NCBI GenBank assembly: GCA_002394535.1
Contig: DGUG01000030.1
Coordinates: 1 to 23,599, forward strand
Source: Lachnospiraceae bacterium UBA4316
Lineage (GTDB): Bacteria > Bacillota > Clostridia > Lachnospirales > Lachnospiraceae
Direction of reading: 5' to 3'
Length of the DNA: 23,599 nt
Positions 8,488 to 17,185 of the stretch are shown in pieces. The notes under the pieces are model-generated. The model was not told the DNA's origin, did no database searches, and saw only the letters and a list, made by a program, of their open reading frames with translations. Made by a program: the position numbers and the translations under genes. How positions within the stretch are numbered: position 1 is the first letter of the stretch; every line of letters begins with the position of its first letter.

Positions 8488-8514
8488 TTAGCACTCGACA
8501 AAGATGAGTGCTAA
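8488..8514. promoter_or_regulatory. CIRCE operator (HrcA site)
   Basis: Perfect match to the CIRCE consensus: TTAGCACTC (8488-8496), 9 bases, GAGTGCTAA (8506-8514). HrcA binds this element and represses chaperone genes until heat shock. It lies between the promoter and the groES ribosome site (AAAGGAGG, 8542-8549). The hrcA gene is not in this window. Confidence 0.97.
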
Positions 8515-8524
8515 CAAATACTAA

Positions 8525-8842
<318 letters not shown>

Positions 8843-8875
8843 GTAGCGTGCAATTCCGAAGGAATTGGATGCTAC
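8843..8875 (+). other. Hairpin 1 in the groES-groEL gap
   Basis: Begins right after the groES stop codon. Arms of 15 bases (8843-8857 and 8861-8875) pair with one mismatch and one G-U around a GAA loop; arm ends are GTAGC and GCTAC, inner arms AATTCC and GGAATT. No T-run follows, so it is not a simple terminator. It may govern processing or stability of the groES and groEL parts of the mRNA. Confidence 0.65.
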
Positions 8876-8879
8876 GCAG

Positions 8880-8916
8880 GCCACGGCTCCACGAAGTGGA
8901 CCTTAAATGCCGTGGC
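8880..8916 (+). other. Hairpin 2 in the groES-groEL gap
   Basis: Outer arms GCCACGGC (8880-8887) and GCCGTGGC (8909-8916) are perfectly complementary and enclose an inner TCCAC-GAA-GTGGA stem (8888-8900) and an 8-base single-stranded bulge. Like hairpin 1 it has a GAA loop and no T-run. It is followed by the groEL ribosome site AGGAGG (8945-8950). Confidence 0.65.
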
Positions 8917-8946
8917 TCATCCCGTTGGTACTATAGGAAGAATTAG

Positions 8947-10581
<1,635 letters not shown>

Positions 10582-10613
10582 GATACCTGTATAATATGAG
10601 TTTTAGTTGGCAG

Positions 10614-10640
10614 GCCCGGCATATGCCGGGCTTGTTTTTT
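10614..10640 (+). terminator. Rho-independent terminator of groESL
   Basis: An 18-base perfect palindrome (GCCCGGCAT and ATGCCGGGC, 10614-10631) is followed by TTGTTTTTT (10632-10640). It is G+C-rich with a T-run, located 32 bases after the groEL stop. Confidence 0.95.
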
Positions 10641-10660
10641 GCCCGAATCTATTGCATAAT
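10632..10660 (+). promoter_or_regulatory. Possible promoter of the CDP-glucose dehydratase gene
   Basis: TTGTTT (10632-10637) lies inside the groESL terminator T-run, 17 bases before CATAAT (10655-10660). The predicted start of transcription is about 10667-10668, at or next to the first ATG. Moderate match only. Confidence 0.4.
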
Positions 10661-10667
10661 ATAACCT

Positions 10668-11813
10668 ATGATTAAGGACATAATGACATTTTATAAGGGT
10701 AAACGGGTTCTTGTGACCGGCCACACGGGCTTTAAGGGTTCGTGGATGACTTCGGTACTTCTGATGGCGGGAGCGCAAATCACCGGCTATGCCCTCACAC
10801 CCCCGACGAATCCCAGCCTGTTTGAACTTCTCGGATTAAACGGAGAAGACGGAACAGCGATTCGTCCTTTTGACGAGTGCGATGGCGTACTTACAAACAT
10901 ATATGCTGACATTCGTGATCTTGACAAGCTGAAAGAGACTTTTGCCAAGGCTCAGCCGGAGATCGTTATCCATATGGCTGCACAACCCATAGTACGGACT
11001 TCATACAAAGATCCTGTCTGCACGTATGAGACGAATGTTATGGGAACGGTTAATGTTCTTGAGTGCTGCAGGCTGACCGATTCCGTAAAGAGCGTCATAA
11101 ATGTTACAACAGATAAAGTGTACCGCAATAAAGAGCGTGAGGAAGGATACAGAGAGGAAGAGGAGCTGTGCGGATATGATCCTTATTCCAATTCAAAATC
11201 TTGTTCCGAACTTGTAACTGACAGTTACAGGAATTCCTTCTTTAAAGAAAAGGGAGTTCCGGTAACAACCATGAGAGCAGGAAATGTCATAGGCGGGGGC
11301 GACTTTGCTACAGACCGTATTATTCCCGACTGTGTAAGAGCAGCGATTGCAGGAGAAGATATAATAGTCAGGAATCCATATTCAATAAGACCCTACCAGC
11401 ATGTACTTGAGCCAGTAATCTGCTATCTGAGGGTTGCAGCAGAACAGTACGGTAATCCATCAATCGAAGGGTGCTATAATATAGGTCCCGATGACAGAGA
11501 TGCAGTTACGACTGCACAGATAGCAACGATGTTCTGTGACAGTTGGAATGCCCTAAATACAGACAATAATGATAATGGTCAAAAAAGCACAAATGAGAAA
11601 CTGACGTGGATTAACAAATCCGATGATGGTCCTCATGAAGCAAACTATCTCAAACTTGACTGTTCCAAGATCAGGAGGGAATTGGCATGGAGCCCGGTCT
11701 GGAACATCAAAAAGGCAATGGAGAAACTTGCAGAGTGGTATTGTACATACAGTTGTTGCTGTGAAGTGAAGGCAATCACTATTGATCAGATAAGAGAATA
11801 TATCAAAACTTGA
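10668..11813 (+). CDS. rfbG: CDP-glucose 4,6-dehydratase
   Basis: Extended SDR enzyme that converts CDP-glucose to CDP-4-keto-6-deoxyglucose, the entry point to CDP-3,6-dideoxyhexoses and related sugars. It has the NAD-binding GHTGFKGSW motif (residues 18-26) that marks this family, HMAAQPIVRTSY, NVTTDKVYRN, the catalytic Y173-x3-K177 in DPYSNSKSCSELV, and AGNVIGGGDFATDRIIPD. Two starts are possible: ATG 10668, where the predicted mRNA would be almost leaderless, or ATG 10683, with AAGGA (10674-10678) four bases upstream. The stop overlaps the next gene (TTGA). Partner genes rfbF and rfbH are absent from the window, so the final sugar is unknown. Confidence 0.92.
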   Translation: MIKDIMTFYKGKRVLVTGHTGFKGSWMTSVLLMAGAQITGYALTPPTNPSLFELLGLNGEDGTAIRPFDECDGVLTNIYADIRDLDKLKETFAKAQPEIVIHMAAQPIVRTSYKDPVCTYETNVMGTVNVLECCRLTDSVKSVINVTTDKVYRNKEREEGYREEEELCGYDPYSNSKSCSELVTDSYRNSFFKEKGVPVTTMRAGNVIGGGDFATDRIIPDCVRAAIAGEDIIVRNPYSIRPYQHVLEPVICYLRVAAEQYGNPSIEGCYNIGPDDRDAVTTAQIATMFCDSWNALNTDNNDNGQKSTNEKLTWINKSDDGPHEANYLKLDCSKIRRELAWSPVWNIKKAMEKLAEWYCTYSCCCEVKAITIDQIREYIKT

Positions 11814-13411
11814 TAGAACGATTTAAAAATGAAAAACCGGAATACAAACTATTAACCTTGGCAGTTCTTGCAGCTGCCTTGTTTTTTGTATTCAGAATCA
11901 TTTATGCAGGTATCATTGCCCTGCCTTATCCCAAAGAACTGCTTGAACCTGCTAATATAGCGCTTACCAATTCATTTATCGAAGGAATCAGTCCATATAC
12001 AACGGCTTCGCTTGAAAGAGAGGTCCCAGGGGTAAACTATGACTATCCACCATTAAACAGTCTTGTGGGAGCTGCGATAGCAGTGATAGCGGGATGCAAT
12101 GCCGTCTATGCGCACTTTGCCATTTCTTTGTTCTGTATTCTCGCTTCGGGTTTAATAGGATACTTTATTGTTGCAAGGTATACAAGGATTACGGTAGCTC
12201 CTGTTCTTGCTACTCTTCTTTTTATGTTCTGTCATTGGAGGTACGGATACATTTCGGCCGCGCCGGACGATCTGGGACTTCTAGTTTATCTTCTTACGTT
12301 ATATGCGGCTTCTTCCGAAAAGGTTAAAAGTAAATCGGTCTGGTGTGCGATTGGTATCACGCTCTGTTTCTACACGAAGCAATACTTTATTTTTGTTGCT
12401 ATTCCTGTTTTTGTATATTTATTTCTATGCTCGAGAAAAGAAGCACTCAGGCTTTTTGTTATTACTCTTGGTATTAATCTGGCGGTTGCTTGGATAATTT
12501 CGGTTGAGTGGCCCCTTTACTGGATGAAGACAATCGTATTTACGTATCTTGGGGCAGGTATCGGAGGTGGCTTCAAAATATCCACTTTTTTTGAGCAATT
12601 GGATTATCTTGTTTTTTCATTCGCGGCGTTGTTTGCGGTTGTTGTAGTGGCAGCGTTTATTGGTATCAGGAATCTGAGAAAGAGCGGGATACAGTTTAAG
12701 GGTTTTAAGGTAAATAAAAACGATGCATTTGTATTGTCTGCTGTTACCGCGGTTATCATGCTGATTCCTCTTTTTGTTATCGGAAGGAATGATGGTGCCC
12801 TTATTTCTTATTTTCTTCAATTGTGGATGCCGTCGGTCTCGGTTGTTGCTCTGGTTTGTATGGAGCGCATTTTACCAACAGGTGATTACTTAACCGGAAG
12901 ATTAGTCTCGATAGTCTCGTATGTGATAATAGTTGTATTTACACTCTATTTCGGATTCGGAAGAATGCCGTTGCATATATTGTCAGATGAAGAGGTTGCG
13001 GAGTGGCAAAAAGCGTATGGATATACGGCAAAGTACAGCAGCAGTGGGGATGTATTTTATTCAAGAAGCCTCGCTTATGATGGATTTGCAAGAGAAAACG
13101 GCGAGTGGCAGTGCGGTCATGAGGGAGAGGTAAGTTCCGGAACTATCGGAGTAATATCGGATATAGGTATTCCGCAGGAATATTTGCCGTACCTGCCGGC
13201 TGTTGTTAATCAGAATCTTGAATATAGAGAGGGTATAATCGACAAAGTCAGAAACCATCAGTATTCGCTTATCACATTTGACATAGGTGCAAACGGCAAC
13301 TTATTTGACGAAGAATTCTGTGAACAAAATGGTTATAAGTGTATAGACCGGCTGGAGCTGCAACTTGGAAACATGCCGTATGAAACGGTGTTTTATGCAT
13401 ACTTTGACTAG
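11810..13411 (+). CDS. Multi-pass membrane protein, GT-C-like glycosyltransferase
   Basis: Polytopic protein with about ten membrane segments. The N-terminal layout (helix, then a loop EPANIALTNSFIEGISPYT, and NYDYPPLNS) resembles polyprenyl-phosphate-sugar-dependent GT-C transferases, in which acidic residues of the first external loop are catalytic. After residue 390 comes a soluble domain of about 130 residues. The start is TTG 11810, overlapping the rfbG stop; no in-frame ATG lies nearby, and the ribosome site is weak. It would use the lipid-linked sugar made by the GtrB-like enzyme encoded next. Acceptor and sugar cannot be told from the sequence. Confidence 0.7.
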   Translation: MIERFKNEKPEYKLLTLAVLAAALFFVFRIIYAGIIALPYPKELLEPANIALTNSFIEGISPYTTASLEREVPGVNYDYPPLNSLVGAAIAVIAGCNAVYAHFAISLFCILASGLIGYFIVARYTRITVAPVLATLLFMFCHWRYGYISAAPDDLGLLVYLLTLYAASSEKVKSKSVWCAIGITLCFYTKQYFIFVAIPVFVYLFLCSRKEALRLFVITLGINLAVAWIISVEWPLYWMKTIVFTYLGAGIGGGFKISTFFEQLDYLVFSFAALFAVVVVAAFIGIRNLRKSGIQFKGFKVNKNDAFVLSAVTAVIMLIPLFVIGRNDGALISYFLQLWMPSVSVVALVCMERILPTGDYLTGRLVSIVSYVIIVVFTLYFGFGRMPLHILSDEEVAEWQKAYGYTAKYSSSGDVFYSRSLAYDGFARENGEWQCGHEGEVSSGTIGVISDIGIPQEYLPYLPAVVNQNLEYREGIIDKVRNHQYSLITFDIGANGNLFDEEFCEQNGYKCIDRLELQLGNMPYETVFYAYFD

Positions 13412-13439
13412 GAAGACCTATAATGGTAGAATTGAAACT

Positions 13440-14381
13440 ATGAAGACAATAAGCGTAATGATCCCTTGCTACAATGAAGTTGAAAATGCGGAATTAATGG
13501 CCAATTCAATAATCAATGTGTTCAATGAAGCACTTCCGGAGTATGATTACGAGATCGTGTTCATTGATAACTGCTCTACGGATGGTACAAGAGATGTCAT
13601 CCGGAATCTTTGTTCGCAAAATCACAGGATCAAAGCTATTTTCAACGTTACCAATTTCGGTCAGTTCAACTCTCCGTTTTACGGAATTTGCCAGACCACA
13701 GGGGATTGTACCATATCCATTGCCGCTGATTTTCAGGAGCCGGTAAACATGATACCGGTATTTGTCCGTGAATGGGAAAAAGGGCACAAGATAGTCAGCG
13801 GAATCAAGACTTCAAGCAAGGAATCAGGAATCCTGTATTTTCTCAGAAGCTGCTACTACAAGATAATCAAGACAATGTCGCCTGTCAAACTTATAGAACA
13901 TTTTACAGGATTCGGACTATACGACAAAACGTTTGTACGCCTGTTACAGCAGCTTGATGATCCGATCCCTTTTCTGCGTGGTATAGTTGCTGAGTACGGT
14001 GCCGGGTTTAATATGACGGAGGTTAGCTATGAGCAGGAGGAGCGTCGTGCTGGCAAGACACATAACAATTTCTATAGTCTCTATGATGGTGCAATGCTCA
14101 GCTTTACCAGTTATACGAAAGTAGGACTCCGCCTGGCAACACTTATAGGATTTGCAGCCGGAGTTATTAGCTTTATAATTGCGATTGTTTTTTTGCTGTT
14201 GAAGCTGACACATTGGAGCTCGTTTTCTGCCGGATATGCGCCCATGGTTATAGGTGTGTTCTTTCTCGGATCACTTCAGTTGTTCTTTATTGGATTCTTG
14301 GGCGAATATGTCCTTAATATCAATACCCGTGTAATTCACCGCCCTGTAGTTGTAGAAGAAGAGCGGATCAATTTTGACTGA
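13440..14381 (+). CDS. GtrB/ArnC-like polyprenyl-phosphate glycosyltransferase
   Basis: GT2 enzyme that attaches a sugar to undecaprenyl phosphate on the cytoplasmic face. It begins ISVMIPCYNE, has the donor-binding IVFIDNCSTDGT strand, NFGQFNSPFYG, AADFQEP in place of the usual DADLQDPPE, HFTGFGLYDK, and the RRAGKTHNNFYSLYD segment followed by two membrane helices (about residues 240-260 and 270-300). The first aspartate of DxDLQ is replaced by alanine, leaving only the aspartate next to the glutamine. A longer frame opens at 13365 but overlaps the previous gene out of frame; ATG 13440 is the natural start. It pairs functionally with the preceding GT-C-like protein. Confidence 0.85.
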   Translation: MKTISVMIPCYNEVENAELMANSIINVFNEALPEYDYEIVFIDNCSTDGTRDVIRNLCSQNHRIKAIFNVTNFGQFNSPFYGICQTTGDCTISIAADFQEPVNMIPVFVREWEKGHKIVSGIKTSSKESGILYFLRSCYYKIIKTMSPVKLIEHFTGFGLYDKTFVRLLQQLDDPIPFLRGIVAEYGAGFNMTEVSYEQEERRAGKTHNNFYSLYDGAMLSFTSYTKVGLRLATLIGFAAGVISFIIAIVFLLLKLTHWSSFSAGYAPMVIGVFFLGSLQLFFIGFLGEYVLNINTRVIHRPVVVEEERINFD

Positions 14382-14402
14382 GCACTCCCAAGGAGGGCGG
14401 CT

Positions 14403-15380
14403 ATGATTAATAACCAATGGTACGCGATAACTTCATCAGCTTCGGTAAAGCCCGGTAAACTTACCGGTCTTAGAAGATTTGGCCAGAACCTTGTGCTGTA
14501 TAGGAACAAGGCGGGAAAACTTGGCTGTGTTACCGATCTGTGTGCTCATAGGGGTGCATCACTTGCAAAAGGATGTGTCAGTGACGGAAATATAAAATGT
14601 CCGTTTCATGGTATTGAATATGATACAAGCGGAAAATGCGTTTATATACCATCTGAAGGAAGAAAATCAGAGGCCGATTTCTCAAGATTCAATCTCAAAA
14701 GTTATGAGACACGGGAGATCGGAGGTATTATATTCGTATGGTACGGAGATGGGGCACCGGATCGGGAGCCCGACTGTTTCGATGTAGTAACCGATGATTC
14801 ATATGTATATGATGAGATAACGGATAAATGGGGAGTGCACTATTCCAGAGTGATAGAGAACCAGCTGGATGTATCTCATCTTGCATTTGTACACAAAACA
14901 ACGATAGGACGCGGCAATAGGTGCTTGTGTAACGGACCAAAGGTTGTATGGCTTGATGACAATACATTACAGACAAGCGCTAACAACGAGACTGACAACG
15001 GACAGACTCCAAAGCCCGCAAGTGAGTGCGTAATCAAATCAACCAATCTTACATTCAAATTTCCTAATATGTGGCTAAACCATATAACGGATAAGATTAT
15101 GGTTCTTGCTTACTTCATCCCTGTTGACGACGAGAACTCTATCATTTCCTTAAGGTTCTACAATAAAATCACAAAGATCCGCCTTATCAATAAGATCATC
15201 GCATGGTTCGGAAGCCGTGCCAACAAGATCATAGAGCGTCAGGACAAGAGAGTTGTTATTACCCAGCTTCCCAAGGCTTCGTCGTTACGTATGGGCGAAA
15301 ACCTTGTTGCCGCAGATATGCCGATAATTGAGTATAGGCAGAAGAGAGAAGAATTGATGATAAGATACATAAGTCATTAA
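14403..15380 (+). CDS. Rieske non-haem iron oxygenase, alpha-subunit type
   Basis: Enzyme with an N-terminal Rieske [2Fe-2S] domain and a C-terminal mononuclear iron domain. Rieske ligands are C47-x-H49 (DLCAHRG) and C66-x2-H69 (CPFHG), with the normal 16-residue interval. The iron-site motif D156-x2-H159-x4-H164 (in NQLDVSHLAFVH) is intact, and D281 in RQDKRVV is a good candidate for the third ligand. Length, 325 residues, is close to vanillate-demethylase-like and pheophorbide-oxygenase-like members. AGGAGG (14391-14396) is 6 bases before the ATG, the strongest ribosome site of this cluster. Such enzymes use O2 and a reductase; neither reductase nor ferredoxin genes are here. A glycan or lipid-modifying role is inferred from neighbours. 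Confidence 0.9.
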   Translation: MINNQWYAITSSASVKPGKLTGLRRFGQNLVLYRNKAGKLGCVTDLCAHRGASLAKGCVSDGNIKCPFHGIEYDTSGKCVYIPSEGRKSEADFSRFNLKSYETREIGGIIFVWYGDGAPDREPDCFDVVTDDSYVYDEITDKWGVHYSRVIENQLDVSHLAFVHKTTIGRGNRCLCNGPKVVWLDDNTLQTSANNETDNGQTPKPASECVIKSTNLTFKFPNMWLNHITDKIMVLAYFIPVDDENSIISLRFYNKITKIRLINKIIAWFGSRANKIIERQDKRVVITQLPKASSLRMGENLVAADMPIIEYRQKREELMIRYISH

Positions 15381-15412
15381 AAGTAGGGATATTATAACGG
15401 GCCTGTGCAGTT

Positions 15413-15493
15413 ATGAGCGGTTCTCAGATGGACATTTCTATGGCAAAATGCAAGAGAATAATTGAAGAGACTGATTCTGTAATAAAACAATGA
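15413..15493 (+). CDS. Possible 26-residue ORF or gene remnant
   Basis: In the 160-base gap after the Rieske gene, an ATG frame encodes a hydrophilic peptide (MSGSQMDISMAKC, then KRIIEETDSVIKQ) that could form an amphipathic helix. The ribosome site is poor. It may be a decayed gene end or a chance frame. The remaining gap holds the next promoter. Confidence 0.2.
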   Translation: MSGSQMDISMAKCKRIIEETDSVIKQ

Positions 15494-15505
15494 TACAAAC
15501 TATTT

Positions 15506-15534
15506 TTGACTATGCTCAAAGCGAATGATAGAAT
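15506..15534 (+). promoter_or_regulatory. Strong sigma-A promoter of the CapD-like gene, leaderless geometry
   Basis: TTGACT (15506-15511), 17-base spacer, TAGAAT (15529-15534) with an extended TGA before it. Only six bases (AAAACC) separate the -10 from ATG 15541, so transcription would begin at the start codon itself. Confidence 0.75.
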
Positions 15535-15540
15535 AAAACC

Positions 15541-16773
15541 ATGTTTAATCTTGAGAGTTTTATAAATAAATATGTAATAAAGCGTGATCGAAGCATGTTT
15601 GCCGTTGATGTAGAGACAAACAAGGTTGCGCTATCGGAGAAGATAGGCGGCAAATCCGTGCTGGTTATAGGCGGTGCGGGCTCAATAGGCTCCTCATTCA
15701 TCCGTTCTATCCTGCTTTTTGACCCTGCGGAACTTGTGATTGTCGATACAAATGAGAATGCGCTTACTGAACTGACAAGATCACTGCGTTCAAGCGATAA
15801 GTTCGCAAAGCATGTGCCGGAGGTGTATCTTCCCTACCCGATGGATTACAATAGTGTCACTTTCAGGAGAATGTTTGAAAATCACATGCGGGAAGGATCG
15901 GATTACCACGGCTTTGATATAGTAGCTAACTTTTCGGCCCATAAACATGTCAGATCCGAAAAGGATATATACAGCGTCGAGGCACTGCTTCGAAATAATG
16001 TGATTAATGCTAAGGGCCTGCTGGATCTGCTAAGCTCCAATCCGCCGGAGACGTATTTTTGCGTTTCTACGGATAAGGCGGCGAACCCTGTAAATATAAT
16101 GGGTGCGAGCAAGCGCATCATGGAGGATCTCATATTTGCATATTCGGACAGATTCCCGGTTAAGACCGCCAGGTTTGCCAATGTGGCGTTCTCAAACGGT
16201 TCTCTTCCTGCAGGATTCTTAGAAAGAATCAATCATCATCAGCCTCTTTCAGCGCCGTCGGATGTTAAGAGGTATTTCGTAAGCCCTGAAGAGTCCGGAC
16301 AGATTTGCATGTTGTCTGCTATGCTTGGAGGCAACAGGAACATATTCTTCCCGAAACTTGATGAAGCCCAGATGACATCATTTGATAAGATAGCAGAAGA
16401 TCTCCTTAGGTCTATGGGCTTTGAACCTGACTACTGTGACGGTGATGAAGAGGCTATCTCCAAGGCTGCTCACATGTCGTCCGGAAAATCATATCCTGTA
16501 CATTTCAGCAAGTCTGACACGAGTGGCGAAAAATCCTTCGAGGAGTTTTACATAGAAGGTGAAACCCTTGATATGAGCCGCTTTACAAGCCTTGGCGTTA
16601 TCACAGACAAGGCTATTCCTGATAAAGACCGTATCACTGATCTAATCAACAGTCTTGATCGTTCTTTTGACCGGCCCAATTGCACAAAAACCGATATTGT
16701 CGGGATTTTAATGGATTATCTTCCTAATTTTGAGCATATCGAAACCGGTAAGAGCCTGGATGGGAAAATGTAG
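15541..16773 (+). CDS. FlaA1/CapD-like nucleotide-sugar 4,6-dehydratase
   Basis: Extended SDR of the polysaccharide-biosynthesis type, cytoplasmic form without membrane helices. NAD-binding GGAGSIGS lies at residues 44-51. The active-site segment STDKAANPVNIMGASKR (176-192) has Met187 in place of the SDR tyrosine and Lys191, as in the FlaA1, PglF and CapD enzymes that dehydrate UDP-GlcNAc. ARFANVAFSNGSLPAGF and KRYFVSPEESGQ are the matching downstream segments. Length is 410 residues; the last 130 diverge, so the substrate could differ from UDP-GlcNAc. No ribosome site precedes ATG 15541, in agreement with a leaderless transcript. Another ATG (15595) is possible but also lacks a ribosome site. 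Confidence 0.87.
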   Translation: MFNLESFINKYVIKRDRSMFAVDVETNKVALSEKIGGKSVLVIGGAGSIGSSFIRSILLFDPAELVIVDTNENALTELTRSLRSSDKFAKHVPEVYLPYPMDYNSVTFRRMFENHMREGSDYHGFDIVANFSAHKHVRSEKDIYSVEALLRNNVINAKGLLDLLSSNPPETYFCVSTDKAANPVNIMGASKRIMEDLIFAYSDRFPVKTARFANVAFSNGSLPAGFLERINHHQPLSAPSDVKRYFVSPEESGQICMLSAMLGGNRNIFFPKLDEAQMTSFDKIAEDLLRSMGFEPDYCDGDEEAISKAAHMSSGKSYPVHFSKSDTSGEKSFEEFYIEGETLDMSRFTSLGVITDKAIPDKDRITDLINSLDRSFDRPNCTKTDIVGILMDYLPNFEHIETGKSLDGKM

Positions 16774-16806
16774 ATCAAGAATATTTCTGAAAATATATTA
16801 ACGCCG

Positions 16807-16830
16807 CAATATATAGAATATTATATATTG
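16807..16830. repeat. Inverted repeat beside the xre promoter, putative operator
   Basis: CAATATATA (16807-16815) and TATATATTG (16822-16830) are perfect 9-base inverted arms separated by 6 bases and end exactly where the -35 of the next promoter begins. The position suits autoregulation by the XRE protein. A+T-rich composition leaves some chance of coincidence. Confidence 0.5.
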
Positions 16831-16859
16831 TTGCGCGATAATATAAATCTTGATATAAT
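16831..16859 (+). promoter_or_regulatory. Promoter of the XRE-ATPase-TOPRIM operon
   Basis: TTGCGC (16831-16836), 17-base spacer, perfect TATAAT (16854-16859) with an extended TGA. Transcription would start near 16866, and AAGGGTGG (16866-16873) then serves as ribosome site 7 bases before ATG 16881, giving a very short leader. Confidence 0.72.
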
Positions 16860-16880
16860 CATGGTAAGGGTGGTGATAAT

Positions 16881-17171
16881 ATGGATAATTTTCAGGAATA
16901 CTTGGATGATGCACTTAAAAAGGTATCTTTTTCCTCGCATGAGAATGTGAAGAATAATACGGATTATGATATTCTTGGGGAGATCAGAGATCAAATTATT
17001 AATGCGCGTGAGGATGCAAACTTAACACAAAAAGAACTTGCGAGTTTATCGGGGCTTACTCAGTCTAATATCAGTAATATAGAGAATGGAAACAACAGAC
17101 CAACCATTACGACCTTGAAAAAGATCGCAGATGCTTTGGGTAAACGACTTGTAATTGATTTTGTGGATTAA
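16881..17171 (+). CDS. XRE-family helix-turn-helix regulator
   Basis: DNA-binding protein of 96 residues. The HTH_3 domain covers about residues 33-92: an ILGEIRDQIINARE helix, then TQKELASLSG and LTQSNISNIENG as the two helices of the motif, and TLKKIADALGKRL. The first 30 residues (DNFQEYLDDALKKV and on) resemble the N-terminal part of HigA-like antitoxins. It has its own strong promoter with an adjacent palindrome, and the AAGGAG of the next gene overlaps its stop codon. It probably represses the ATPase-TOPRIM genes behind it. No toxin-sized partner is visible, so an antitoxin role is less likely than a defence-operon repressor role. Confidence 0.9.
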   Translation: MDNFQEYLDDALKKVSFSSHENVKNNTDYDILGEIRDQIINAREDANLTQKELASLSGLTQSNISNIENGNNRPTITTLKKIADALGKRLVIDFVD

Positions 17172-17185
17172 GGAGATAGCAGTTA

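Noticed and set aside
16881..17171. HigA-like antitoxin of a toxin-antitoxin pair
   Set aside because: No small toxin gene flanks it; the next gene is a 367-residue ATPase, which fits a regulated defence operon better.
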